From: Blepharisma japonicum
Taxonomy: Eukaryota; Ciliophora; Heterotrichea; Heterotrichida; Blepharismidae
Direction: 5' to 3'
Length of the DNA stretch: 64,000 nt
NCBI GenBank assembly: GCA_949751835.1
Contig: CATKHK010000113.1
Span: 1-64,000 of the forward strand
How positions within the stretch are numbered: the first letter of the stretch is position 1; each line of letters starts with the position of its first letter. The notes under the pieces are model-generated. The model ran no database searches. It was given only the letters and a program-made list of their open reading frames with translations, and was not told the origin of the DNA. Below, one piece after another: positions 1-9,572 of the stretch. A program made the translations under genes and the position numbers.

Positions 1-971
1 TTGACGAGCTGCTAACTGCAATTATTAAAAAAGTCCCAGACATTGACCCATTTGTGTACCACAAACTTTTTGAGCTATATTTACAACAAAGAAAGCCTAT
101 CCAAGACCAAGAAGTTTTGAAAAAATCCAGACAAGGCTCCACCGTTGAACTCTACAGCAATAGTAGAAAATTCGAAGCCTCCGACTATGCTCGCAAAATA
201 AAAGATCTCCTAGAAAGCGCTAATAACCGTTATGATAAACATTATGTCCTTATGCTCTTCAAAATGTATGATTTCAGCGAAGGTGTTGTGTATTTATCCC
301 AATTTATGGACAACCAACAAGAGCTTATGTTCCATTATATCAAAACTAATGATGTCTTAAATATCTGGAACACTTGTATGAAATATGGAAAAGAAGATAA
401 CGATTTGTGGCTACAAGCCTTGACTTATTTTTGCAGCAAAGATGACCCAAGAGGGGTTCCTTATATTCAAAAAATTTTGAAAGAAATTGAGCAAAAAGAA
501 TTTTTAACACCTTTAATTGTCCTTGAAATTTTATGCAAAAGCAAAAAAATCACTTTTGAGACTGTAAAAAATTACTTGAAAAAACAACTACAGAGGCAGC
601 AGAAATCTATGGAGTCAGATCAAATGGAGTTTGAAAGAAATATGGTCAATATCTCGCAAAAGAAAAAAGAAATATATGAACTTAAGACACAGTGCAGAAA
701 GTTCCAGTTTAATAAATGCGCAAATTGTGATGGGAAGCTGTCTCTGCCAAGTGTACATTTTATGTGCTCACATAGCTACCATCAGCACTGCTTGCCTGAT
801 AATGAAAGAGAATGCCAGCTGTGCTCTGATATGGCAATGAGAGCCCTGGAAAGGAAAAATGAATTTAAAAACCAAAGCATGAATCATGAGACATTTTATA
901 AAGAGCTAGGCGCAGACCGCTTCGATGCAATTGCAAAGTACTTTGGTCGAGGCTTGTTTTCAGGTTCATAA
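1..971 (+). CDS. VPS11: VPS11, HOPS/CORVET RING-H2 subunit (C-terminal 322 aa, 5' end outside window)
   Basis: The frame is open from base 3, so the gene begins upstream of the window. Seen: an alpha-solenoid-like region, a short coiled coil, and a RING-H2 finger at visible residues about 239-274 (CANC, CSHSYHQHC, CQLC). It ends FDAIAKYFGRGLF, the conserved VPS11 tail that follows the RING. Stop is TAA at 969-971. Known for the family: VPS11 is a shared core subunit of the HOPS and CORVET tethering complexes on late endosomes, lysosomes and vacuoles, and its RING helps hold VPS18 and other subunits. In ciliates it would serve endolysosomal and food-vacuole fusion (inference). The RING plus the FGRG tail make VPS11 much more likely than VPS18 or VPS8. 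Confidence 0.93.
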   Translation, partial: DELLTAIIKKVPDIDPFVYHKLFELYLQQRKPIQDQEVLKKSRQGSTVELYSNSRKFEASDYARKIKDLLESANNRYDKHYVLMLFKMYDFSEGVVYLSQFMDNQQELMFHYIKTNDVLNIWNTCMKYGKEDNDLWLQALTYFCSKDDPRGVPYIQKILKEIEQKEFLTPLIVLEILCKSKKITFETVKNYLKKQLQRQQKSMESDQMEFERNMVNISQKKKEIYELKTQCRKFQFNKCANCDGKLSLPSVHFMCSHSYHQHCLPDNERECQLCSDMAMRALERKNEFKNQSMNHETFYKELGADRFDAIAKYFGRGLFSGS

Positions 972-1637
972 TAAGTCTTTTTAATATAGAGCTTTTATTT
1001 ATTAATCAACATAAATTAATCATAATGGATCAGGACTCTCTGAAGGTCTCTTGTATTAAGCAAAGAAGGTTTTGAAAAAATGAGGAGTTTATTCAAGCAA
1101 TATAATGCCTTATTTTAGCATATAATGACTTAATACCCCTCTCTGTGGTGCGTGATAAGAATTTTGCTCGTTCAAGAATTTAAGAATTTTATTTAATTTA
1201 CCCTATCCTATGTTATGATTGCGCCTGATTACTTCGTATAACATTTTATTGCTTCAAGATTTCTGCCTGAGTTATGAAATGGCTTATCCTTATCTCGTTT
1301 GCATTTATTCATACATTTATCCATCATCAGACGTCGTAAGTTTTTCGGTCAATAACTGCTAAAGAGAATGCTGGGTACATTAATAAAAGCACATAGATTT
1401 GCTCATAAAGCTCATTCAGGTGTAGTAAAGTGCTGTTGATTTACAGAGCGATTTCAGATACTCAGGGCTTCTGAAAAGATTGAAGCCAACTAGGAATTTC
1501 TCCAAGCTAAAAACAGTTAGGAATTTAAAAATAGAATAATGAAAATAATTGCTGTTCTCAAAGAGCCTGACTTTTTATGCTAGTTACTTAATCAATTCAT
1601 AATTCTTTGAAAAGAAAATTATTTACATATACAATTC
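972..1637. other. Intergenic spacer, no supported gene
   Basis: This AT-rich spacer lies between the VPS11 stop and the stop of the minus-strand TRIM-like gene, so both genes end into it. With TGA read as Trp, only short open stretches remain. The best is an ATG at 1025 followed by 26 codons, and a coding-like snippet with PLSVVRDKNFARSR near 1135-1190 that is closed by a stop. No tRNA, repeat or intron joins them. Confidence 0.5.
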
Positions 1638-2837
1638 TTATAAAGAATGAGACCGTTTTCTCCATCTCTTATCAGAAGATTTTCCTGGAGGCTGGGAAGG
1701 AAGTCTCCGTCCTCTATTATTGTGAGAGCCATGCTTATGCCCTTTTAAGTGTTCTCCTTTTGGGGTGGGCTCAGGCTGTCTTTGGGTTAATGGTGGCTCA
1801 TTGATTTTTTGATTATATAAATTTCTTGGAGAAACTGCATCACGAGGGCTATACATCGAGTTCACAAAGTCTAATTTAGGTATAAATGCCTTTTGTTTGG
1901 TAATTGACTCATCAAAATTAAAATTCTGGGGCATTTTGTTTGCTTCTGAAGAGCTTTTTGTAATAACTCCATATGAAGATGCTTGCAAAGTGTTTTTAAA
2001 TACATAATAAGCCAGGTCAGGCAGCTTAACTGCTTCACATTTTGACATTTTCTGCTTGACAGTACTAATTAGACCATAAAACTCCTCACAGCTGAACTTC
2101 CCCCAGTTTTCCAGCATCCCATTAATGCTTTTTTCTCCTTCCAAAAGCGTTTCTAATGTATTATTAACATTATATTTATAAGCATCCAGCAGCTTTTTCT
2201 GATCATGAAAATATTTTGTCATAGTCTCAATCATCTCTCTTTTCTTCTGCGTCAAGATTCCTATTAATTCATCATAAGCTTTTCTAATTTTTCCTATTTG
2301 CCCTTTATAATAAGAGTCCAATTGAAAATCCTGTGTTTCCGCTTTTTTCTGAATATCCTCAATTTCTTTGCATTTGGTCTTAAAAAGCTCATCCAGCTTA
2401 GAGAGTTCTGATTTCATTGCTGTCGTATTCGGATTGAAAGACTCAATTTCGTGGCCGTTTCCTGTATGCTGAATAATGCAGTCTGAGCAGAGAAATACCG
2501 AGTGCGAAATACAGTGGAATTTTATCTTTTTTCGAGGATGTCGAGTGCAGCATAGTTCTTTTGAAGGTGATCGGGGTAGGTTTGCAAGAATTGTGTAGCA
2601 GCATGGTAAAGAACGGACGCTTATTTTGTGGACTATGCTGTCTATCGGGCAAGATATTTCATATCCTTTGGAATGTTTCAACAGGCAGCGCTCACAGTAG
2701 ATATGGCCACATGGTAAGGAGAGAGGCCGGTGAGAAATCTCGTTGTATTGGTTGAAGCAAATGCTGCATTCGAATACGGTAGGCTCAGTCATATAAGTTT
2801 TAAATGGAAACGAATAAGAAGGAGATTTAAATGTCAA
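1638..2837 (-). CDS. TRIM-like RING / B-box / coiled-coil protein, 399 aa
   Basis: Residues 24-60 form a C3HC4 RING (CSIC, CGHIYCERC, CPID). Residues about 95-130 form a B-box-like zinc finger (CTRH, CSDC, HTGNGHE). A coiled coil follows to about residue 250, then a Lys/Arg/Ser-rich tail. This is the tripartite-motif layout, which usually marks RING E3 ubiquitin ligases. There is no C-terminal SPRY, NHL or kelch domain. A start at Met16 (position 2792) is also possible, because the RING lies just after it. Stop is TAA at 1638. The next gene (2977, plus strand) is divergent, with about 140 bp between starts. The substrate cannot be inferred. Confidence 0.82.
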   Translation of the reverse strand: MTFKSPSYSFPFKTYMTEPTVFECSICFNQYNEISHRPLSLPCGHIYCERCLLKHSKGYEISCPIDSIVHKISVRSLPCCYTILANLPRSPSKELCCTRHPRKKIKFHCISHSVFLCSDCIIQHTGNGHEIESFNPNTTAMKSELSKLDELFKTKCKEIEDIQKKAETQDFQLDSYYKGQIGKIRKAYDELIGILTQKKREMIETMTKYFHDQKKLLDAYKYNVNNTLETLLEGEKSINGMLENWGKFSCEEFYGLISTVKQKMSKCEAVKLPDLAYYVFKNTLQASSYGVITKSSSEANKMPQNFNFDESITKQKAFIPKLDFVNSMYSPRDAVSPRNLYNQKINEPPLTQRQPEPTPKGEHLKGHKHGSHNNRGRRLPSQPPGKSSDKRWRKRSHSL

Positions 2838-2976
2838 TATTTTAAAGATACCACAAAGAAGATATCGAGTAATATTTTTGGTTCAATAATTAGATTATTA
2901 TAGATGGAATGTCTGATATTTTTAATAGATATATTTTTGATAAGGTTTTTATTTTGCTTTAAATTAATCACAAAGA

Positions 2977-3507
2977 ATGTCGCAGGGACAATCTCCAATA
3001 AAGGCTTATGTTTATGTAGCTAGAACTAACCCTGATCTACTGCCTCAAAACTTTTTCTATCAACTAAAAAAACAACAACCATATGCCTTAAAACGAAACA
3101 GAACTTTAAAAATTGATTATCTACACAAGTCAGCACTAGGACCGAACCCAGTCGACCAGAAATTCTTGAGATCTGCTAAAAATGAGAAAGTTTCCCCTTT
3201 GCTGACATATAGAAGCCTTTCACTTGATGCATCAATATTAAATTCTTCTGAGATACTGACAGACAGGAGTATGAAAGCCATAAAAACAAGCCATATTAGA
3301 AGGAAATCTGAGCTTCTTGACCAAGGCACTCAGCCTATAAAACCTATAAAATCATTTGTAATTGAAAGCAAAAAACCATTAATAGAGGAATATGAAGTTT
3401 TTACAAAGGAAGACCAGAAGAAAGCTTTTCAAGATTATAAAAAAGTACAAGATAGAATTATTAGATTCTCAAAGTGCCGTTTAAATTCAAAATGGATCCG
3501 TAAATAA
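2977..3507 (+). CDS. Hypothetical basic protein, 176 aa
   Basis: I do not recognise this family. The protein is rich in Lys, Arg and Ser, with no evident membrane segment, signal peptide or zinc ligands. A low-complexity N-terminal half (PIKAYVYVARTNPDLLPQNF) is followed by a basic C-terminus that is probably helical (KKAFQDYKKVQDRIIRF). The start ATG lies downstream of an AT-rich leader shared divergently with the TRIM-like gene. Stop is TAA. Codon use and length support a real gene, and the reverse-strand open frame over it looks like a shadow. Confidence 0.65.
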   Translation: MSQGQSPIKAYVYVARTNPDLLPQNFFYQLKKQQPYALKRNRTLKIDYLHKSALGPNPVDQKFLRSAKNEKVSPLLTYRSLSLDASILNSSEILTDRSMKAIKTSHIRRKSELLDQGTQPIKPIKSFVIESKKPLIEEYEVFTKEDQKKAFQDYKKVQDRIIRFSKCRLNSKWIRK

Positions 3508-3870
3508 GATGGAATCCTTGAAATGACTCATAATTTATTGCTTAATTAACAAAATGTAAAAATTAGCAAATTATTATTAAAAGCTACTATATAGTAATTC
3601 TTTTTATTTTAATACTTCAATTAATTTCCTTTATTTTTGTATATTGTCCCTATTAATTTTATTTTTTTATTTTTTCAATTGCGTTCATTCTCAATTTTAT
3701 AAATATCAATTGGATTATGCCAAGCTTCATATATACCTCGCCTCACTTTATCAAATAATTTTAATCGTCAAGGCAAAAATTTTTAATTTTTTTTTAAGAT
3801 TATTGGATAACACAAAATGATAAAATAATTGTGTGGTGAATATTTAACTTATTGGACGAACTTGAATAAT
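3508..3870. other. Convergent intergenic spacer
   Basis: This very AT-rich, homopolymer-rich stretch separates two convergent stop codons. I see no open frame, RNA gene or repeat in it. Confidence 0.6.
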
Positions 3871-4707
3871 TTAAGCTTCAGGGTCGAAGGGTTTTGCAGA
3901 GACTTTCAATTCGAAATTAGGCTTTCTGAGATATGTAAACAAAGAATTTTCTAGAAGTTCATCTATCAGATCTTTCGATCCTTGAGAGGCATTATTTTCA
4001 GGTAAATACGTATAGAGCCCATACTCGTCTAAGCTCCTCTTTTCTTTTGTTTTAGAAAACAAAGAAAATTGTTCTTGCTGTGGATTTTCTAAGTTAACCT
4101 CCCCTGTAATTTCTCCATTGACAGACATCCACTCTAGCTTATACTTGCTCCCTTGGTACCCTTCCAAAGTTTTCCTTGCTCCTGAATGGCTGGCAAACCT
4201 TAAAATTGCATACCGAGTTCTCCCATCAGACTCTACCCCCATTTCAATATGCAGAATCCTAGTAGGATTCAAGAAAAGTCCTCGAACTGTAAGCTCATCA
4301 GACATTGGGCTAAGGTTCGAAATCTTTACTGCCTTGTTAAACGTGTTTTGTGACGGGAAAATTTGTTTTTGCAAGTTCCTGAGCAGGTTTTCATATTTAG
4401 TTTGGTCAGCAATAAATAAATGCTTATGGTCTTGCAGCAGTTCGCAGGCTTCTTTTGTTTTCCCTTGCTGATGTAAAATCCCTGCCAGATCTTTTACTGC
4501 GCTTTCTGGCCTTTCCCCAATCTCAATTGCTTGGCGATAGAATTGTTCAGCCTTTAACAGATCTTTTTCAATATACTCCGCGATTTTCGCGAACGCATAA
4601 GGTGTCTGTTCGCGAGGGATCGGATAATGCTGCCTTTGAAAAGTCGCATTTGTGATGTATCTCTGAAAATTTCCTCTTAAATTAAGTCCTCTGCCACCAG
4701 TCGCCAT
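3871..4707 (-). CDS. TPR plus RRM-like protein, 278 aa
   Basis: The N-terminal half (about residues 32-115) reads as tetratricopeptide-type helices (AFAKIAEYIEKDLLKAEQFY, ESAVKDLAGILHQQGKTKEA). Residues about 125-185 look like an RNA-recognition motif: AVKISNLSP is an RNP2-like strand and RYAILRFASHSGARKTL an RNP1-like strand and helix. RNP1 aromatics are weak, so RNA binding is an inference. A C-terminal tail of about 80 residues has no known motif. The start codon is 92 bp from the divergent gene at 4800. A role in RNA or ribonucleoprotein assembly is plausible but not shown. Confidence 0.7.
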   Translation of the reverse strand: MATGGRGLNLRGNFQRYITNATFQRQHYPIPREQTPYAFAKIAEYIEKDLLKAEQFYRQAIEIGERPESAVKDLAGILHQQGKTKEACELLQDHKHLFIADQTKYENLLRNLQKQIFPSQNTFNKAVKISNLSPMSDELTVRGLFLNPTRILHIEMGVESDGRTRYAILRFASHSGARKTLEGYQGSKYKLEWMSVNGEITGEVNLENPQQEQFSLFSKTKEKRSLDEYGLYTYLPENNASQGSKDLIDELLENSLFTYLRKPNFELKVSAKPFDPEA

Positions 4708-4799
4708 TTTTTGTTTATAAACAGAGGAAAGTTAATGTAAACTGCAGCTGTCTTTTTATTTTTTAAAAATCCATTTCTAAACTTTTCTTACAATTATAG

Positions 4800-5291
4800 A
4801 TGTCCACCCTAATAGATGGTGCCTTTCTGGAGTGCAGCAGTAAGAAGATTCACAATATTTCCCCTAATTCAAGGCTTACCCCGATTAAAATTACATTAAA
4901 TCAGCCAGTCAAATTACCGAAGACCTCGCCGAGAGCTGTAAGAAGCAATACAGCGCAATATAAAACGTTCGTAAGCGATAAAAATGTTTGTGTACTTGAA
5001 GTACCAAATTTTTACAGTAATGCCAGCAAGATAAGGCAGCCGATAAAGTACAGTAAAGCCCATCAATTGTTTTCGTCAGCTAGAAGGCCAGAAAAGTATA
5101 AAGAAGACCACAGAGCTTATATTTCCTATGAAGCGTCTTTATCGTTCAGAAATGCTGCAACCCCAACAAGAGGGTTACAGCCAGCAAAAATTAAAAAATC
5201 GCCAAAGTCACATAGAAGGGCCACCTCAATGGGCTTTACACCGAAATTTCAAATGGAAGGAAAAATGCTGAACGCAGGTGGTATAAGCTAG
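4800..5291 (+). CDS. Hypothetical basic protein, 163 aa
   Basis: Not recognised. It is Ser/Lys/Arg-rich, with several SP or TP dipeptides (SPNSRLTPIK, KTSPRA, KKSPKSHRR) typical of phosphorylated cytoskeletal or ciliary proteins in ciliates. No membrane segment or fold signature is visible. Stop is TAG (AGC TAG), one of the clear uses of TAG as a terminator here. It is divergent from the TPR/RRM gene. Confidence 0.62.
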   Translation: MSTLIDGAFLECSSKKIHNISPNSRLTPIKITLNQPVKLPKTSPRAVRSNTAQYKTFVSDKNVCVLEVPNFYSNASKIRQPIKYSKAHQLFSSARRPEKYKEDHRAYISYEASLSFRNAATPTRGLQPAKIKKSPKSHRRATSMGFTPKFQMEGKMLNAGGIS

Positions 5292-5443
5292 TTTTAAAAT
5301 TAATTTTGGCATTTTAGAAATCTATTAATATTTAATGGCTTATTCTTCCGTTAAATCCTTATTTCACAGGTTTAAAAAAGATATTTCTTCAATTTCATTA
5401 AACCTGATCACCATGCGTTTGTTGAATAATTCTTGTGGTAAAT

Positions 5444-6409
5444 ATGGATTACGTTGACCAATTCATGGGATGCCCTGCAAGAAAGTTCTCCCTAACTGAA
5501 ACCAAGTATGATCAAAGCAAATTTTATGGAAGACTTAAGTTCTTCCTCAGCCTCGTCAATCCTATGGGACTGCTATACACTCAGGCTCAAGCAGATGAAG
5601 CCAAGCAGATCTTAGAAGATTACAAGAACGGCACCTTAAAACGACAATACACAGACGAAGAATTATGGCACGCAAGATGGCTCAAAGAAGCTGTTTTCCA
5701 TCCAGACACTAATGAGCCTATTTTGAAGATTTTCAGGCTTTCAGCGTTTGGAGGAGTCAATATTCCTATTGGCATTGGAATGCTTTTATCACCTAAGACT
5801 CCATTTAACATTGCTTTTTGGCAAGCCGTCAATCAGACCAACAATGTAGGCTTCAACTATTGTAATCGCAGCATTAACAATCCTTTCACAAATACGCAGC
5901 TGATTTGTTCTTACCTTCTTGCTACCGGTAGCTCTGTTCTTATTGGTTTGAAATTCGATAAGTTTATTACTCGCCATTCAGGAAATTCTGTGCTGCTCCG
6001 CACTCTTGGCCCTGCTACAGCAGTTGCTGTGGCTGGGTGCTTTAATCTTTTGGTTATTCGCTATAGAGAATTATATGAAGGAATAAGTGTCTATGATGAA
6101 AACGGTAAAGACTTAGGAAAAAGCAAAATTGCAGCAAAGGATGGGCTGTCGAAGACCTTAGCAATCCGTTTCGGATTCCAATACCCAGTATGCTTTGTGC
6201 CTGTTATTACTGCACTTGGAATGAGAAAGATGGGAATCTACCCAACTGCTGGGATTGGAAAAGTGCTAGCTGAAGTCTTTGTGATTTCATTGTCAGTCTT
6301 CGGAGTACTGCCATGCTGCTTCGCAGCATATCCTCAAATGTTGCACGCTGACAAGCTAGAGCCTGAATTCAAATCAAGCACAGGGTTCTGGTACAACAGA
6401 GGACTTTAG
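5444..6409 (+). CDS. SFXN: Sideroflexin, mitochondrial amino-acid carrier, 321 aa
   Basis: The sequence matches sideroflexins end to end: an N-terminal amphipathic segment with TKYDQSKFYGRLKFFLSLVNP, the loop LWHARWLKEAVFHPDTNEPI, then hydrophobic segments with NVGFNYCNRS (family: N-x-N-Y-x-NR). Known for the family: inner-membrane proteins; human SFXN1 carries serine into mitochondria for one-carbon metabolism. I chose the ATG at 5444 because an in-frame GTG nine bases upstream has no support. Stop is TAG. There is no in-frame TGA. It converges on the small membrane-protein gene at 6450. Confidence 0.95.
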   Translation: MDYVDQFMGCPARKFSLTETKYDQSKFYGRLKFFLSLVNPMGLLYTQAQADEAKQILEDYKNGTLKRQYTDEELWHARWLKEAVFHPDTNEPILKIFRLSAFGGVNIPIGIGMLLSPKTPFNIAFWQAVNQTNNVGFNYCNRSINNPFTNTQLICSYLLATGSSVLIGLKFDKFITRHSGNSVLLRTLGPATAVAVAGCFNLLVIRYRELYEGISVYDENGKDLGKSKIAAKDGLSKTLAIRFGFQYPVCFVPVITALGMRKMGIYPTAGIGKVLAEVFVISLSVFGVLPCCFAAYPQMLHADKLEPEFKSSTGFWYNRGL

Positions 6410-6449
6410 ATAAAATGATTAAGAAATTAATGTAATGCATTAAGCATAA

Positions 6450-6740
6450 TTAGCGATCTAATACCAGCAGCTCAAATAGGTTCGGGTCCTGAAAGGGCCG
6501 TCTGTTCTTTCGCGACTTATAATAAGTGTGTCCGATAATAGAAAAAAAGACCAAATGATAAAAACCTGCAGATAGGAAAACTACAAGAGCGTGACTTGGC
6601 TTGTCAGAGACATCTAGGTCTTTTACGTCAAAGGCACAGAGAAATGCAATATAAGTCTGAGTAAGAGTTACCAAGAACCACCCTCCGAAGAATGATAACA
6701 AGATCCAGTAATAGTAACAAAAAGATTTGAGACTAGACAT
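6450..6740 (-). CDS. Small two-span membrane protein, 96 aa
   Basis: Two hydrophobic segments are visible (about residues 8-35 and 48-72), joined by an acidic loop (FDVKDLDVSDKPSH). A basic stretch YYKSRKNRRPF follows the second span. The size and layout recall RNase kappa / V-ATPase-associated small proteins, but I cannot show homology and do not assign it. It ends convergently with sideroflexin, 40 bp apart. Stop is TAA. Confidence 0.7.
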   Translation of the reverse strand: MSSLKSFCYYYWILLSFFGGWFLVTLTQTYIAFLCAFDVKDLDVSDKPSHALVVFLSAGFYHLVFFSIIGHTYYKSRKNRRPFQDPNLFELLVLDR

Positions 6741-6903
6741 TGATATTTCATTTTGTTTTTACTCTCCAAGGAGTTAAATGTTTTAATAATTTGAAAGCAG
6801 AAAAATAAGCATCAGTCTAGAAGAATTTAAAAATTAATATTCAAAAAATAAATTTTATATGAAATAAAATTAATAATGAACGGAAAATCGCATGAATACA
6901 TAA

Positions 6904-8373
6904 TTATTGATTAATTAGTGCAGTCCATTTTTTCAAAGCTAAAAAGAGCTCGTACTCGGCTCCGCCGAGTTCTGAAGGTTGTATTTCAGTTAATTTCCTC
7001 CCAGTAAAGAACGTTGAGTGGCTTGCTTTGGTTCCCATCAAAGCTATAACTACTCTGCAAATCAAAAGGTCGCACTCCTGAATAGTCATAGTAATTGCAA
7101 TTATTTTACTAATTAAGCACTCCAAAGTCCTAAACTGTGCCTTATCCAAATACGGTTTCAGTTTAATGCTATATACAATGTCATCATTTTCCTTAATCCA
7201 TTTGCATAGAAACTCAACCACTCTTATGTCCATCAATAATGCTTCTAGTAGGCTAGATTCCAGTCAGTCTAGCATTAAAAATGCCAAAACTCGTGCGTCT
7301 TTTTCTTGTTTTACCTCAGTTCAGTTATAAGAATTAAGCTGACGCTTGTAGGCGTGTAATTTTTGCTCAATAACTGAATTTGCACTACTGGGAGTTGGAG
7401 TTATATAGGTATCATCAATGCTCGTTGTGACTTCTTGGCTAGATCTAAGAAAAGCTGTATAAAGCATGCTATTAAAGCAAGCATCGTCAGGGTCACAAAA
7501 TGCTTTAGCCACTTGTTGCTTTGTGTAGACCCCTTGGTCAGCTCTTTCTCTTATAATTGTGCAAATTGAGTGAACTATTTTAGGAAGCCCATTTAGCTGC
7601 TTTTCATTATTTCCATGAAGCAAAACGCTTTGGTTTGCCAGGACCTCTGGCAAAGAAATAGGCTTTTCTGGGAATATGACTCGAATTTTTGTCAAAAAGC
7701 TATAAAAATGCTTCACGAATTTCTTCTGTTTTGATGTCTGAATGCATTTTGGCCTTTTGGATCTGACAATTGAAATTGCAGCTTCTGCATTCATATCAGA
7801 AGAATAAAGCAAATAGCAAGCAATAGCTAGTCCAGTTCTTCCATATCCTGCGTGGCAATGGACTGCTAATTTGTTCCCGCTGTCTATAACGAAACTCATC
7901 AATTGGACCAAATTTACCATAAAGCTAATATTGGGAGCATGCATATCCGGTCATCCCATATTATAAAAAAACAAGCCAGCCTCATAGAGTTCTTCAGGCT
8001 GATATGAAAAAGTATTGCCTGTCTGAAGCCCATCTCCACAGTATGGATGCTCCCCTGGAAGTTGCAAATTAAAAACACTTGTAATTCCATGCGATTTAAA
8101 TTGGCCAATTATGTCGTGCTCCTTTATCAGCCTGCTTGAAAGCCTCTGAGTCGCTAAAATATTGTCAGTAATTCAATCTGAGTTCAGACCTTTTATTGCA
8201 GGATTCGGATGAAGCTTTCAATTTTCGTGCTTGCAGTCAGACCCACCGCAGAAAATGCAGCGAAATTTGTTTCGGTTTTCAAAAGGTCTCGGTCGTAGTT
8301 TTCCAGCCTGTTTCCTTACATCTTGCAAGCCTTGACGTGTATTCTTTTTTGTTCTTTTAACACAACACAGCAT
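6904..8373 (-). CDS. PTPDC1: PTPDC1-type dual-specificity/tyrosine phosphatase, 489 aa
   Basis: One frame runs from ATG at 8373 to TAA at 6904 once five in-frame TGA codons are read as Trp. Residues 38-160 match the PTPDC1 N-terminus (CxxGxxDCKHEN, AIKGLNSDWITDN, LQLPGEHPYCG, FFYNMGWPD). The catalytic loop is HCHAGYGRTG, with Cys173 and Arg179. A downstream helical region includes the PTPDC1 signature LLHG followed by KIVHSICTIIRE. Known: human PTPDC1 is centrosomal and affects cytokinesis and cilium length. A basal-body or ciliary role here is inference. The C-terminal 150 residues are less conserved. It lies 69 bp from the same-strand J-protein gene. Confidence 0.92.
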
Positions 8374-8442
8374 TTTTATAACGTATTCATATTAAAAAAA
8401 TTATGATTACCTCAGTTTTTAATTATAAACCCAGTGTTATTT

Positions 8443-9498
8443 TTAAGTCTTCAATAATTCTTGCAATCTTTCACACGACCACATATCAACTCCTTCTGCC
8501 ATCTCTTTATAATAGCTTGAGCTTTTCCCTGAGTAATATTTCGCCTTATTAAGTAAAATTGATTTCTTTTCTTTTGCAGTTGAACACTCTCTTTTCAACT
8601 GGCCTAAATAAGTTTTTTCTACCTGACTCTCTAATCTCTGCAGCTCAGACACATCTTGTCTCAGTTCCCTTGCATAACTTGGCTCAACATAATACTTCAC
8701 ATTCAAATTTCTTGTATATTTTTCATATGAATATTCCCTTGTCGGGTGGAAAGAAAAATAGTCACCTTGTGACTGATAGGTAGAGATAACTGATATTAAA
8801 AGAAGTAAAATGACAGGCATAAGCTGGAGTATAGGTAAATAGCCCTGCCGTTGCCTATTCTGTTGGTTTTGGCCTCTTTGCTGATAATAAGCATTGCCAT
8901 TTGGGAAGTGGACATTTGTGTAGTGGAAACCACCTCTCGGCATAAAAAAACTTTCTCCGAAAAACTCTTGGAAAATGTGCTCAGCAAACATTGTGTCGAA
9001 ATTTTGAGGAACCCCGCTCTGTGGGGTCTCTTCTTGACCGGTCTGGTCATAATGTCTCCTTTTAGTTTCATCACTAAGGTACGAGAAAGCTCTGTTAACT
9101 GTTTTAAAAGCTTCAGTCGCTTTAGGATGCTGATTCTTATCAGGGTGAAGCTTCAGGGCTAATTTTTTGTAAGCTCTTTTGATATCATCTATTGAAGCAT
9201 CTTTGTTTACGCCTAAAATTTCATACAAGTCTTTTTTGGATAAGATTTTGTTGCACAGCTCTTCTTGGTGTGGGGTGTATGTGGGCGTTTTTGTTTCCTC
9301 AGAGACTTTTGATTCTTCTTGCTGAGATGCACCATGCTTTGCTTTCTTTTCTTCAGCAAGAGTAAGGCAGCTTTGATTTTCGTGACTTGGGTCAAACTTT
9401 ACTGCTTTTTGAAAGAATCGAATGGCTTTATCGAAATCTTTGGCTTTGAGAGCTTGGAAACCAAGTTCACGGCATTTGTCAGCCTCATCCTTATTCAT
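8443..9498 (-). CDS. DNAJB12: DNAJB12/DNAJB14-type ER membrane J protein, 351 aa
   Basis: It has an N-terminal helical hairpin ([20 protein letters not shown]), as in DNAJB12, then a J domain at about residues 89-153 with HPD at 118-120. A Phe/Gly-rich linker, one transmembrane segment at about 221-239, and a C-terminal DUF1977-like domain ([12 protein letters not shown] and a Cys-containing tail) follow. Known: this family is ER-anchored with the J domain in the cytosol and recruits Hsp70 for ER-associated degradation. Length matches the family (about 370-410 aa). It is divergent from the papain-like gene, 74 bp between starts. Confidence 0.92.
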   Translation of the reverse strand: MNKDEADKCRELGFQALKAKDFDKAIRFFQKAVKFDPSHENQSCLTLAEEKKAKHGASQQEESKVSEETKTPTYTPHQEELCNKILSKKDLYEILGVNKDASIDDIKRAYKKLALKLHPDKNQHPKATEAFKTVNRAFSYLSDETKRRHYDQTGQEETPQSGVPQNFDTMFAEHIFQEFFGESFFMPRGGFHYTNVHFPNGNAYYQQRGQNQQNRQRQGYLPILQLMPVILLLLISVISTYQSQGDYFSFHPTREYSYEKYTRNLNVKYYVEPSYARELRQDVSELQRLESQVEKTYLGQLKRECSTAKEKKSILLNKAKYYSGKSSSYYKEMAEGVDMWSCERLQELLKT

Positions 9499-9572
9499 TG
9501 TAAATTCCTGGGAAATATGAAATTATATTCAAGGTAAAGTTGAGTTAATATAAAAATTTAGTTATTATAAAA

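Noticed and set aside
5435-5443. Sideroflexin start at in-frame GTG
   Set aside because: ATG at 5444 gives the expected length, and there is no reason to use a non-ATG start in this nuclear genome.
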